From NCBI GenBank assembly GCA_913775315.1, contig CAJYIX010000026.1, positions 1-42,055 on the forward strand: DNA of 42,055 bases, given 5' to 3'. Under the pieces are notes generated by a model. The model was not told the origin of the DNA. It saw nothing but the letters and a program-made list of their open reading frames with translations, and did not search any database. Positions 15,922 to 27,470 of this stretch are shown piece by piece. This DNA comes from an uncultured Sphingomonas sp. (GTDB lineage Bacteria > Pseudomonadota > Alphaproteobacteria > Sphingomonadales > Sphingomonadaceae). The stretch's first letter is position 1, and the number at the start of each line of letters is the position of its first letter. The translations under genes and the position numbers were made by a program.

Positions 15922-16921
15922 AATCGTCCTCGCCCCCGCCCATCATGATCGTGCCGTCCTTGGCGAGCTGGCGCGCAGTGGCGATGATCGCCTTCTGCGC
16001 GTCGAGGACTTCGGTGAGGCGCATCGGCCCGCGCGCTTCCATCTCGTCGCGGATGCCGTCGGCGGCGCGCGCGGACATGCAGCCGAGGAAGCGGTTGCGG
16101 CCCGCCTCGTCGATGCCCTTCAGCGCGCGGACGAGGAGGTCGGTCTCGACGTTGCGGATGAGGACGCCGATATTCTTGTCGTCCATGTCGAGCAGGTTTT
16201 CGAACACGAACATCGCCTCCTCGATCGCCTTGGCGACGTCGCGGTCGATCTTGGCGAGCTTGGGCATGACGCGCGCTTCGGTTGCCTTGCGCGCGCTCGA
16301 CAGGATCTTGGCCGCGTCCTTGGTCCCGCCGAGCTGAAGCCCGGCGGCCGACTGCGACTGGCCCATGCGATTCGACAGCGCGGTCTTCAGCGTCTCGATC
16401 GCCTCGGGCGTGATCGGCCCCAGACGCGCGACGCGGTGCAGGATCTGGGGCTGCAGATGCTCGGGCAGGATCTCCAGCACCTGCGCGGCGATCGCGGGGT
16501 CGAGATTGGCGATCAGGACCGCGGCGATCTGCGGATGCTCGGTCTCGATCAGGCTGGCGATCTCGCCCGCGTCGAGCCAGTCGAGCAGGTCGATCGCGCA
16601 GGCGGCCTCGGCCGGCGTGATGCGGGCGAGCACGCTGTCGGCTTTTTCGGGGCCGAGCGCCTTGTTCATCATCCCCTCGATCTTCGGCCGGGGGTCGAAG
16701 CCGATCGCGGTGCGCTCACGGGCATGAGCGACGAAATCGTCGAGGACGTGTTCGACCTCCTCCTCGCTCACGTCGGCGACGGCGAACATCGCCTTGCCAA
16801 GCTGGCGAACTTCCTCGGGCTCCAGCTTCTGGAGGATGGCCGCTGCCTCCTCCTCGCCGACGAGCATCATCAGCACCGCGGCACGCTCGGTGCCGGAGAA
16901 CTGGCGCGGGGGCTCGATCAC
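15914..16921 (-). CDS. fliG: Flagellar rotor switch protein FliG
   Basis: A 335-residue FliG, the C-ring protein that receives torque from the stator. The N-terminal domain (GTERAAVLMMLVGEEEAAAIL) binds FliF. The middle domain carries the conserved ETEHPQIAAVLIANLDP with the EHPQ motif that touches FliM. The C-terminal domain has FENLLDMDDKNIGVLIRNVETDLLVRALKG followed by the charged helix (MSARAADGIRDEMEARGPM) that interacts with MotA. It ends in an acidic DDYV. Length is standard. Overlaps fliF by four bases and fliH by eight. Confidence 0.97.
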   Translation of the reverse strand: MIEPPRQFSGTERAAVLMMLVGEEEAAAILQKLEPEEVRQLGKAMFAVADVSEEEVEHVLDDFVAHARERTAIGFDPRPKIEGMMNKALGPEKADSVLARITPAEAACAIDLLDWLDAGEIASLIETEHPQIAAVLIANLDPAIAAQVLEILPEHLQPQILHRVARLGPITPEAIETLKTALSNRMGQSQSAAGLQLGGTKDAAKILSSARKATEARVMPKLAKIDRDVAKAIEEAMFVFENLLDMDDKNIGVLIRNVETDLLVRALKGIDEAGRNRFLGCMSARAADGIRDEMEARGPMRLTEVLDAQKAIIATARQLAKDGTIMMGGGEDDYV

Positions 16922-18603
16922 TGTGCGCCTTCCCGGATCATGTCGCGCACCGCAAGCGCGGCGCGGGTGGGATTGTCGCGGGTGAAGCCGCGGACCATGC
17001 CGATGCGCTCGTCATAGCTGCGCGCGCCCTGGAGCATCTCGATGCTGACGGGGGCGGCGGGGGCGGCGTCGGGGGCGGGCGGCGGCAGCGGCTCGCCGTT
17101 TTCGTCCAGCGTCACGGGCGCGGCGGCGCCGGCGGTATCGGCGGCGGGCAGTGCCATCGCCCCCTCGGGCTTGTCCTCGCCCTTCTTCTTTGCGATCGAC
17201 CGCACGATCGGGCGGATGCCGACGAACAGGACGAGCAGCGCGATGACGAGCGCGGTACCGTTGCGCGCGGCCATCGGCACCCAGGCGGCGTCGTACCACG
17301 CGACCTTTTCCGCCTCGGTCACCTCGGACGAAAAGGGGCGGCTGATAACGGTCACCTGATCCTGGCGGGCCTGCGAATAGCCGACCGCGGCGCGGACCAG
17401 GTCGTTGATCTGGCGGATTTCTGCCGGGGTGCGCGGCTTGGCGCCGGCAGGTTCGCGCAGCAGCACCGCGACCGACAGCCGCTTGATCGCGCCGGGGGCC
17501 TGACGGCTAACCGACACTTCCTTGCCGAGGTCGTAGGTGCGGGCATATTCCTCGCTCGCCTTGCCGGCGGCCGTGCTGTTGCCGGCACCGGGCTGGGTCG
17601 CGGGATTGTTCGGATTGGTCAGCGTCGCGGCGGCGGGCGGCGTGTTCGACAGCGCGCCGGGGATGCCGCCGGGGGCCTGGCCAGCGGGCGCCTGCGGCGA
17701 CTGCCAATTACCCTGTTCGGCGCGGATCACGCCCGACTTGTCGTAGCTCTCGCGCGTCGCCTGCTGCTCGTCGAGGTCGACATCGGCCTGCACCTCGGCC
17801 GAGAAATTGCCCGCGCCGACCAGCGGCGTCAGCAGCTTCGAGAGCTGGAGGCGGAACTTGTCCTCGACCCGGCGCTGATAGTCGATGCGCGCATCGCCCG
17901 CGCCGGTGCCGGTCTGGCTGTCCTTGGACGACAGGAGCGCGCCCATCTGATCGACGATCGTCACGTCGTCGGTCTTCATGCCGGGCACCGACCCGGCAAC
18001 GAGGTTGGTGATCGAGCGGACCTGATTGTCGGACAGCGTGCGGCCGGGCTCCAGCCGAACGATGACGCTAGCGGAGGGGCGGGCATTGTCGCGCACGAAC
18101 ACCGACGCCTCCGGCGTTGCGAGGTGGACGCGCGCGTCGATGACGGCATCGATTTCGCCGATCGAGCGGGCCAGTTCGGTCTCGCGCGCCTGGCGAAGGC
18201 GTTCGCCCTCGACCGCGCGGCTGACGCCCATCGGCAGCTCATCGAGGATCGCGTAGCCGCCGGGCGCCGCCTTGGGCAGGTCCTGGCTGGCGAGCAGCAT
18301 CCGCGCGCGGTGATAGTCGTCCTCGGCAACGGTGAGCGCGCCCGACTGGTCGAAGTCCGACGCGATATTGGCCGCCGACAGCGCTTCGCTGACCGCGGCC
18401 TTGTCGGCATCGCCAAGATTGGGGAACAGCACGCGCTGCGGCGGCTGGGCGATCATCATCCACGCAAGCGCGGCGGCCGCGATCAGGCTGACGATGGCGA
18501 CCAGCGGCAGCGCGCGTTTGACCGCGGGCTGCTGAAAGAAGCCCTGCGCCTGCCGGAGCGGCTGGACGATGGCGGGCGGGAGGGTTGCGAGAGCGTTCGA
18601 CAT
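16918..18603 (-). CDS. fliF: Flagellar MS-ring protein FliF
   Basis: A 561-residue FliF, whose many copies form the MS ring in the inner membrane. The first transmembrane helix is at about residues 30-51. The periplasmic YscJ/FliF domains follow, with VLFPNLGDADKAAVSEALSA, VEGERLRQARETELARSIGE and ARVHLATPEASVF. A Pro/Ala/Asn-rich loop covers about 300-350, the second transmembrane helix 434-455, and the cytoplasmic tail ends VSIEMLQGARSYDERIGMVR and NPTRAALAVRDMI, the FliG-binding piece. Length is standard. It lies six bases after fliE and overlaps fliG by four. Confidence 0.97.
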   Translation of the reverse strand: MSNALATLPPAIVQPLRQAQGFFQQPAVKRALPLVAIVSLIAAAALAWMMIAQPPQRVLFPNLGDADKAAVSEALSAANIASDFDQSGALTVAEDDYHRARMLLASQDLPKAAPGGYAILDELPMGVSRAVEGERLRQARETELARSIGEIDAVIDARVHLATPEASVFVRDNARPSASVIVRLEPGRTLSDNQVRSITNLVAGSVPGMKTDDVTIVDQMGALLSSKDSQTGTGAGDARIDYQRRVEDKFRLQLSKLLTPLVGAGNFSAEVQADVDLDEQQATRESYDKSGVIRAEQGNWQSPQAPAGQAPGGIPGALSNTPPAAATLTNPNNPATQPGAGNSTAAGKASEEYARTYDLGKEVSVSRQAPGAIKRLSVAVLLREPAGAKPRTPAEIRQINDLVRAAVGYSQARQDQVTVISRPFSSEVTEAEKVAWYDAAWVPMAARNGTALVIALLVLFVGIRPIVRSIAKKKGEDKPEGAMALPAADTAGAAAPVTLDENGEPLPPPAPDAAPAAPVSIEMLQGARSYDERIGMVRGFTRDNPTRAALAVRDMIREGAQ

Positions 18604-18609
18604 GGCGCG

Positions 18610-18981
18610 TTACACCGGCATGCTCATGATGTCCTTGTAGGCGGACAACAGCTTGTTGCGGACTTGCAGCGTGGCTTCGAACCCGACGGAGGCCTGCTGG
18701 CGGGCGAGCATCACCTTGGCGATGTCGATGGTCTCGCCGCGTTCATAGGCGGCGGACATCTCGCTTGCCTGGTGCTGCTGGCGGTTGACCTGGCCGAGCG
18801 CGCTTTCGAGCGTCGCGGCGAAGTCGGTCGCGGCGGGCGTGGTGCGCGCTGGCGTCCCGATGGCGGGCGTCGCCACGTCGGTCCCGGCGCGCGACAGCGC
18901 CTGGTTCTTCTCGAGGATCTGCTGGCGCATCGCCATGATCCGGTCGACGCTCATCGCGCCGCCGACGCCGGGAACGCTCAT
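18610..18981 (-). CDS. fliE: Flagellar hook-basal body protein FliE
   Basis: A 123-residue FliE, the adaptor joining the MS ring to the proximal rod and an early export substrate. The C-terminal half is conserved: FAATLESALGQVNRQQHQAS, AAYERGETIDIAKVMLARQQ and ASVGFEATLQVRNKLLSAYKDIMSMPV. The N-terminal 45 residues are variable. It overlaps the activator gene by four bases and is followed by fliF after six. Length is slightly above the usual 100-110. Confidence 0.95.
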   Translation of the reverse strand: MSVPGVGGAMSVDRIMAMRQQILEKNQALSRAGTDVATPAIGTPARTTPAATDFAATLESALGQVNRQQHQASEMSAAYERGETIDIAKVMLARQQASVGFEATLQVRNKLLSAYKDIMSMPV

Positions 18982-20234
18982 GCCGTTGCCCTCCGGTCGA
19001 GGCCGGCGTCACCCTGCTCGCGAAGCCGCGCGAGGCGGTAGCGGAGTGTTCGTTCCGAAATGCCGAGGCGGCGGGCGGTCTCGATCCGGCTGCCGTTGCA
19101 GGCGGCCAGCGTCTCGCGGATCGCCTGGAACTCGTGCATCTGGACGATGTTCGAGAGGCGGCCATTGCCCTCGTCATTGGCGACGACGGGGCGGGCGGCG
19201 GGGCGGTCGAAGATGATGTCGCCCGCCTCGACCCGCTCACCGGCGGACAGGAGGAGGGCGCGCTGGATCACGTTCTCGAGCTCGCGGACATTGCCCGGCC
19301 AGTCATAGCCCTCGAGCTTCGCCAGCGCCTCCGACGAAAGCCAGGGAAGCTGGGCGCGGCTGCCGCCGTGGCGGACGAGCATCGCGGTCGCGAGCGCCGC
19401 GATATCGGCGGGCCGCTCGGCCAGCGCGCGCGTCGTCAGCGGGAAGACCGAGAGCCGGTAGTAGAGGTCGGCGCGGAAGCGGCCCTCGGCCACCTCGGCC
19501 TGAAGGTCGCGGTTGGCGCAGGCGATGACGCGCACGTCGATCTTTTCCGGCTCGGTCGCGCCAATCGGTACGACTTCGCGCTCCTGGAGTGCGCGCAGCA
19601 GCTTGGCCTGGAGCGGCAGCGGCATCTCGGCGATCTCGTCGAGGAGGAGCGTGCCGCCGTTCGCCGCGCGGAAGAAGCCCTGCCCACCCGACGACGCGCC
19701 GGTGAACGAGCCCTTGGTATGGCCGAACAGCATCGCCTCGAGCATCGTCTCGGGGAGCGCCGCACAGTTGATCGCGACGAACGAGCCGTCGCGGCGGTCG
19801 GAAGCGCGGTGGATCGCGCGGGCCAGCACTTCCTTGCCGGTGCCGGTGGGGCCGCCGATCAGGACGGTGATGTCGCTGCGGCCCACCCGCTCGGCCAGCG
19901 CGAACAGCGCCATGCTTTCGGGGTCCGCGGCCACGGCCGCCTCGGGCCCGCGCAGCATCGCGGCGGCATAGCCCGCGCCGGTCGCCGCATCGGCGGGATC
20001 GAAGCCGATCATGGCCGGGGTGCCGTCGCCGAACGGCCGGGCGATCTGGCGCCCTTCCGCCACGATCATCGTGCGCGCCGGCACCGCCGCCATCTCGCCA
20101 CCCGCGACGAGGAAGCGATCCCCCGGGCGCGGCACCGAGTCGGGCTCGGCGATTTCGAGCCCGGCGGTGCGAAGCATCGACAAAAGCAGGAAATGGTCAC
20201 GCTGGACGGCGCGCGACGGGATGATCGACGACAT
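18978..20234 (-). CDS. FlbD-like sigma-54-dependent flagellar transcription activator
   Basis: A 418-residue enhancer-binding protein. Residues 1-105 form an N-terminal region without the Asp pocket of a receiver. The AAA+ sigma-54 interaction domain spans about 108-325: Walker A GPTGTGKE (128-135), loop 1 GSFTGA (175-180, in place of the canonical GAFTGA), Walker B LLLDE (196-200), and [20 protein letters not shown] Fis-type helix-turn-helix closes the protein ([18 protein letters not shown], 387-404). Position at the head of the flagellar operon points to a FlbD/FleQ-type role, switching on later flagellar genes with RpoN, whose gene is not in the window. The start at 20234 follows a strong AAGGGGG site; an upstream in-frame extension to 20423 lacks support. 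It overlaps fliE by four bases. Confidence 0.9.
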   Translation of the reverse strand: MSSIIPSRAVQRDHFLLLSMLRTAGLEIAEPDSVPRPGDRFLVAGGEMAAVPARTMIVAEGRQIARPFGDGTPAMIGFDPADAATGAGYAAAMLRGPEAAVAADPESMALFALAERVGRSDITVLIGGPTGTGKEVLARAIHRASDRRDGSFVAINCAALPETMLEAMLFGHTKGSFTGASSGGQGFFRAANGGTLLLDEIAEMPLPLQAKLLRALQEREVVPIGATEPEKIDVRVIACANRDLQAEVAEGRFRADLYYRLSVFPLTTRALAERPADIAALATAMLVRHGGSRAQLPWLSSEALAKLEGYDWPGNVRELENVIQRALLLSAGERVEAGDIIFDRPAARPVVANDEGNGRLSNIVQMHEFQAIRETLAACNGSRIETARRLGISERTLRYRLARLREQGDAGLDRRATA

Positions 20235-20274
20235 TGATTGGCCCCCTTGAGGACTCATCCATGCACTTACGATA

Positions 20275-20290
20275 GTTAATGCCCGGTAAA
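20275..20290 (-). promoter_or_regulatory. CtrA-like box upstream of the flagellar operon
   Basis: Read on the minus strand the site is TTTA, seven bases, TTAAC, against the CtrA consensus TTAA-N7-TTAAC: one mismatch in nine. It lies 40 bases upstream of the activator ATG and is one of very few AT-rich spots nearby. A GANTC site sits at 20252-20256, between the box and the start codon. The match is visible; binding by CtrA is inferred from other alphaproteobacteria where CtrA controls flagellar genes. Confidence 0.5.
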
Positions 20291-20346
20291 ATCTGCCGCC
20301 CCCGGCAAGAATTTTCCGCTCCTGTATCCCCCGCGCACGTACGGGG

Positions 20347-20361
20347 TGGAAATCCGGGTGC
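20347..20361 (+). promoter_or_regulatory. Possible sigma-54 promoter for flagellin
   Basis: TGG, nine bases, TGC gives the GG and GC dinucleotides exactly 12 bases apart, as in -24/-12 promoters, but flanking bases depart from TGGCAC-N5-TTGC. Transcription would start near 20373, giving a 5' leader of about 120 bases before the flagellin ATG. It fits a sigma-54 activator encoded next door. No good sigma-28 promoter was found in the gap. Confidence 0.3.
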
Positions 20362-20433
20362 GTGGGCGAGGGGCCGTCGATTTTTTCGCTTAAGCCCGCC
20401 GCCGTCCGGTCGTTCCCCGGCATGACTGCCCAG

Positions 20434-20454
20434 CCCCGAGGTTTTCATTCGGGG
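20434..20454 (+). promoter_or_regulatory. Hairpin in the flagellin 5' leader
   Basis: CCCCGA and TCGGGG form a six-base perfect stem around a nine-base loop, 38 bases before the flagellin ATG. Caulobacter flagellin mRNA is controlled by FlbT through its 5' leader, so such a structure may serve translation or stability control. The remaining 258-base gap (20235-20492) holds no gene that I can see. Confidence 0.35.
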
Positions 20455-20492
20455 GGGCCTCAGGGCGGTCCGGGAACTATGGAGATCGGACA

Positions 20493-21323
20493 ATGACCGT
20501 AATCGGAACCAACATCGGTTCGCTTCGTGCAGCGAACGCCGCCACCTCGGCGGGTGAAGCCCTCAAGTCGTCGATGGAGCGTCTGTCGACCGGCAAGCGC
20601 ATCAACGGCGCCAAGGACGACGCCGCCGGCCTCGCCATCTCGCAGTCGATGACCTCGCAGATCAAGGGCATGAACCAGGCGATCCGCAATTCGAACGACG
20701 GCATCAGCCTGGCGCAGACCGCCGAAGGCGCGATGGGCGAAGTCACCAACATGCTGCAGCGCGTTCGCGAACTGGCCGTCCAGTCGTCGTCGGGCACCTA
20801 CTCCTCGACCGACCGCGACAACATCCAGGCCGAAGTCGACGAGCTGACCGCGCAGATGGACCAGGTCATTACCAACACCGAGTTCAACGGCGTCAAGCTG
20901 TTCGACGGCTCGGCTGCGACGGTGACGATCCAGACCGGTGCGAACGCCGCCGACAAGGTCGACCTGCAGATGGCCGACCTGACGGCGCTGGCCGCCAGCG
21001 GCGGTGCGGCGGGCTCGTACGACGTCTCGGGCGCCGACGGCACGACCGCTAATGGCACCATCGACGCGGTCGACACCGACCTCGAGGCGATCGCCACGGC
21101 GCGTGCGAAGCTGGGTGCGGGCCAGAACCGCCTCCAGTCGGTGGTCAACAACCTGACCAACAACATGACCAACCTGACCGACGCGCGCAGCCGCATCGAG
21201 GACGCCGACTTCTCGGCCGAGACGACGCAGCTCGCCAAGGCGCAGATCCTGAGCCAGGCATCGACCGCGATGCTCAGCCAGGCGAACCAGTCGCAGCAGG
21301 GCGTGCTGTCGCTGCTCCGCTAA
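20493..21323 (+). CDS. fliC: Flagellin
   Basis: A 276-residue flagellin, the filament subunit. The N-terminal D0/D1 region is typical: [55 protein letters not shown] and [19 protein letters not shown]. The C-terminal part is [38 protein letters not shown] and the final QGVLSLLR. Only about 75 residues lie between the two, so the outer D2/D3 domains are missing, as in many alphaproteobacterial flagellins. A GGAGA ribosome-binding site precedes the ATG at 20493. It stands alone on the plus strand, diverging from the flagellar operon that encodes its chaperone (fliS) and cap (fliD). No flaF or flbT is in the window. Confidence 0.97.
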   Translation: MTVIGTNIGSLRAANAATSAGEALKSSMERLSTGKRINGAKDDAAGLAISQSMTSQIKGMNQAIRNSNDGISLAQTAEGAMGEVTNMLQRVRELAVQSSSGTYSSTDRDNIQAEVDELTAQMDQVITNTEFNGVKLFDGSAATVTIQTGANAADKVDLQMADLTALAASGGAAGSYDVSGADGTTANGTIDAVDTDLEAIATARAKLGAGQNRLQSVVNNLTNNMTNLTDARSRIEDADFSAETTQLAKAQILSQASTAMLSQANQSQQGVLSLLR

Positions 21324-21410
21324 GCGGACCGGCCATAGAGTAGAGCGTAACCGGCGCCGCCCGCCTCCCCCCTTGAATGAGGGCGGAAGGCGCCGGCCCG
21401 GCCGGTCCGC
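21324..21410 (+). other. Long nested hairpin in the flagellin 3' UTR
   Basis: An 11-base perfect inverted repeat (GCGGACCGGCC at 21324-21334 with GGCCGGTCCGC at 21400-21410) begins at the base after the stop codon. Inside it an 8-base stem (21351-21358 with 21389-21396) and a 5-base stem (21361-21365 with 21382-21386) can stack with only a small internal loop. It lacks a T tract and lies before the real terminator, so mRNA protection or a processed small RNA are possible roles. Confidence 0.5.
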
Positions 21411-21436
21411 CGGGACAGCGGACACGGCAAGGCGAG

Positions 21437-21467
21437 AACCCCGGTCGGACACCCGACCGGGGTTTTT
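21437..21467 (+). terminator. Intrinsic terminator of flagellin
   Basis: A 12-base perfect stem (AACCCCGGTCGG with CCGACCGGGGTT), a four-base ACAC loop and a TTTTT tract. It lies 113 bases after the flagellin stop and just before the convergent signalling operon ends at 21473. The T tract is on the plus-strand side, so it works mainly for flagellin. Confidence 0.93.
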
Positions 21468-21472
21468 CGCGT

Positions 21473-23299
21473 TTATGCGATGGGCGTGGCGATGATCGGC
21501 GCGGGCGCGCCGGCGAACAATGCAGCGGCGGCGGACACCAGCGCGGGCGCGGCAAACGGCTTGGCAACGATCGGCACCGCATCGAACCCGGCGGGCAGAT
21601 GGTCGCGGCCATAGCCGCTGACGAAGAGGAACGGGATGCCGCGCGTTTGCAGCGCCAGCGCGATGGCATCGACCATCTCGCCCTGAAGATTGCCGTCGAG
21701 GAGCGCGGCATCGACCGGCTCGGTCCCGATCAGCGCCAGCGCGTGCGCGGCGCTGGCCGCCGGGCCGATCACGACGGCGCCCGCATCGTTCAGCACCTGC
21801 CCCAGTTCCAGCGCGACGAGCGGCTCGTCCTCGACCACCAGGATACGCTTGCCCGTCAACGACAGCGGGTCGGCGGATTTCGTCGTCACCGGCTCGGCGA
21901 CGATCGGGCGCGGCGCGGTGTGGAGGCGCGCATTGGAGGGGAGGCGCAGGCGCCAGGTCAGCCCCTCGGGCGCGAATTCGGCTTCGGCCCCGCCGCCTTC
22001 GGCGCGCAGGCTCCGCTCGATCAGCGCCGAGCCGAAGCCGCGGCGCTGCGGTGCGGCGACAGGCGGCCCGCCGCGCTCCTGCCATTCGAGCAGAAGCTGG
22101 CCCCGGGCGCGAGTCCAGCGGAGCGACGCGGTCCCGGTCGGGACCGACAGCGCGCCATATTTATGCGCGTTGGTGACGAGTTCGTGCAGCACCAGCGCCA
22201 GATGCAGCGCGGGCTCGGGGGCGAGATCGACGTCCGGGCCGTCGATGACGAGCTGGCTCGCGGCGACGGTGCCGGTCAGCAGCTGCCCCTCGACCAGTTC
22301 GCGCAGCGACGCGCCCTGCCACGTCGTCGCACTCAATAGAGAGTGCGCGCGCGCGAGGGCGTGGATGCGGCCGATGAAGGTGGGGGCGAAGTCCGACGGC
22401 CCGCTCGAATGCCTGAGCGTCTGCGATGCGATCGCCTGGACCGAGGCGAGCGTGTTCTTCACCCGGTGGTTGAGCTCGCCGATCAGCAGCCGCTGCGTTT
22501 CCTCGGCCCGCTTGCGCTCGGTCACGTCGAGAATCTGGATGCCGATCGAGGCAAGGCGACCGCCGGCGTCGAGCAGCGCCGAGCAATAGCATTCGACCTC
22601 CAGCGTCAGGCCGACCGCGTTGCGCATCCGCATCGCATGGACCGCGCGCGGGCGGTGGCCGGCGATCATCCCGCCGATCAGCTCGCCGAACGCGCCCGCA
22701 TGGGCGGCATCGAGCCATTCGAGATCGTCGGGGCGGAAGCCCGCCACTTCGGACAGGCGCCAGCCGAACAGTCGCTCGGCGCTGTCGGACCAGCCGGTGA
22801 TGCGCTGGTCGGCGCCGATCTCGACATAGGCCAGCGGCGAGTTGTCGTGATGCGCGTGGAGCCTTGCGAGCGCGGCGGCGTGCTCGTCGCGCTGGCGGGC
22901 GAGTTCGTGGCGCTGGCGGGCCAGCTCGACGAAGATATCGACCTTGCTGCGCACGACATGCGGGTCGAGCGGCTTGAACAGATAATCGACCGCACCGGTG
23001 CCGTAGCCGCGGAACGTGCGCCGCTCGTCGGGACCGGCGGCAGTGACGAAAATGATCGGTACGCGCCGCGTCCGCTCGGTCCCGCGCATCAGCTCGGCCA
23101 GCTCGAACCCGTCCATGCCCGGCATCTGCACGTCGAGCAGCGCGAGGGCGATGTCATGAACGAGCAGCGCCTCCAGCGCCTCCACGCCCGAGCGTGCGGT
23201 GATGAACTGCACGTCGTCGCGGCGCAGCAGCGCTTCCAGGGCGACGAGATTCTCGTCGATGTCGTCGACGGCGAGGATCTTGACGGGTTCAGGCGGCAT
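21473..23299 (-). CDS. Receiver-PAS-HWE histidine kinase-receiver hybrid protein
   Basis: A 608-residue cytoplasmic signalling protein. Domains in order: receiver (about 5-122, phospho-Asp D56, Lys in YLFKP); a short charged helix; PAS (about 145-262, with ITGWSDSAERLFGW); an HWE-type kinase (about 265-455); and a second receiver (about 485-595, D535, K580). The kinase has phospho-His H278 in ELNHRVKNTLASVQAIA, the N box LHELVTNAHKYGAL and the diagnostic W-x-E at W406/E408. No membrane helix is present, so input probably comes through the first receiver from the kinase encoded two genes upstream. HWE kinases of this layout often feed general-stress or light-related pathways in sphingomonads. 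The gene overlaps cheR by 11 bases and ends nine bases from the flagellin terminator. Confidence 0.93.
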   Translation of the reverse strand: MPPEPVKILAVDDIDENLVALEALLRRDDVQFITARSGVEALEALLVHDIALALLDVQMPGMDGFELAELMRGTERTRRVPIIFVTAAGPDERRTFRGYGTGAVDYLFKPLDPHVVRSKVDIFVELARQRHELARQRDEHAAALARLHAHHDNSPLAYVEIGADQRITGWSDSAERLFGWRLSEVAGFRPDDLEWLDAAHAGAFGELIGGMIAGHRPRAVHAMRMRNAVGLTLEVECYCSALLDAGGRLASIGIQILDVTERKRAEETQRLLIGELNHRVKNTLASVQAIASQTLRHSSGPSDFAPTFIGRIHALARAHSLLSATTWQGASLRELVEGQLLTGTVAASQLVIDGPDVDLAPEPALHLALVLHELVTNAHKYGALSVPTGTASLRWTRARGQLLLEWQERGGPPVAAPQRRGFGSALIERSLRAEGGGAEAEFAPEGLTWRLRLPSNARLHTAPRPIVAEPVTTKSADPLSLTGKRILVVEDEPLVALELGQVLNDAGAVVIGPAASAAHALALIGTEPVDAALLDGNLQGEMVDAIALALQTRGIPFLFVSGYGRDHLPAGFDAVPIVAKPFAAPALVSAAAALFAGAPAPIIATPIA

Positions 23300-24148
23300 G
23301 GTTCGCGCGTCCTAGCGCGGTTCGGTTGCGGCGGTACAGCTTTTCGCGCTCGTCGAAATCGTCGAACGCGGCCGACTGGCTGGAGAAGCGCAGCGTCTCC
23401 TTCGATCCCAGCCCCAGGAACCCGCCGCGCACCAGCGAGTCGCCGAACAGGCCGATCGCGCGATCCTGTAGGTCGCGGTCGAAATAGATGAGGACGTTGC
23501 GACTGGAGATGAGCTGCATCTCCGAAAAAACCTCGTCGCTGGCAAGGTTGTGCTCGGCGAAGACGGCGCGGCGGCGGAGCGACTTGTCGAACACGGCGGC
23601 GCCATAGGCGGCGGTATAATAGTCGGAGAGCGACGACTTTCCGCCCGACCGGCGGTGGTTCTCGGTGAACTGGGGAATGCGCTCGACATCGTAGATGCCG
23701 GCTTCGGCCTTTTCGAGCGCGGCGGGGCTAATGTCGGTGCAATAGAAGATCGTGCGATCCTCCAGCCCCTCTTCACGGAACAGGATGGCAAGCGAATAGA
23801 ATTCCTCGCCGTTGGCGCAGCCCGCGATCCAAACCTTGAGCGAGGGCCAGGTACGCAGATGCGGCACGACGTGCTCGCGCAACGCCTTGTAATAATGCGG
23901 GTCGCGAAACAGCTCGCTCACCTGGATGGTGAGGAAGCCCATGAGCTCGTTGAAGACCCTGGGCTCGCGAAGGACGTGGTGCTGGAGCTGCGACAGGCTG
24001 TCGAGGCCGAAACGGCGCATCGCCCGGTCGACGCGCCGCTGGAGCGAGGCGCGCGAGTAGCCGCGAAAATCGTAGTGGTGATGGCGGTGGATCGCCTGGA
24101 GCAGCAAATCCAGCTCGATCGCCTCGTGCGCGGCGAAGGCGCGGTCCT

Positions 24149-24164
<16 letters not shown>
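23289..24164 (-). CDS. CheR-type protein-glutamate methyltransferase
   Basis: A 291-residue CheR-family methyltransferase. The N-terminal helical domain (about 15-90) has YDFRGYSRASLQRRVDRAMR and TIQVSELFRDP. The AdoMet-binding domain follows with VWIAGCANGEEFYSLAI (111-127), FYCTDISPAALEKAEAGIYD, and RNVLIYFD near residue 230. In classical chemotaxis CheR methylates receptor glutamates; here it sits between two kinase genes without receptors or a CheB, so the substrate is unknown and may be the kinase coiled coil. The start at 24164 (MDAALEDRAF) overlaps the upstream kinase by 16 bases; an in-frame ATG at 24239 is deeper inside that gene and less likely. Confidence 0.93.
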
Positions 24165-27241
<3,077 letters not shown>

Positions 27242-27470
27242 CGGACGCTTGGACTCGGGCGGAGGATAAAGCGCGCCTTATTTCAGTCCGATCCCGCGCG
27301 AACAAGCATGGAAAAAGGGCCGGGGTCCCGCTTGCCCGCGCGTCGTCGCAGCGATTCGTCGGCCGATCGGTGCGACTCGCGGCGCTTCGGCACCGATTGC
27401 AGCTTGCGCAGTTGATCGCCCACAAGGTTGCTGTAGTTTTGCTGAACGGCCTTCAACTGGAGTCGCGGCG

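Noticed and set aside
20390-20400. Second CtrA box near the flagellin promoter
   Set aside because: Only a single TTAA half-site is found; neither strand has the partner at seven bases.
20380-20430. Sigma-28 promoter for flagellin
   Set aside because: A TTAAG near 20390 is not followed by a GCCGATAA-like box at the right distance.
20460-22085. A 541-codon minus-strand open frame across flagellin and the kinase end
   Set aside because: It is antisense to a clear flagellin and out of frame with the kinase; the translation is low-complexity Arg/Ala/Gly, typical of GC-rich shadow frames.
27411-27439. Promoter TTGATC-N16-TAGTTT for the pseudo-hydrolase
   Set aside because: The match is weak in both boxes and not better than other chance pairs in the gap.
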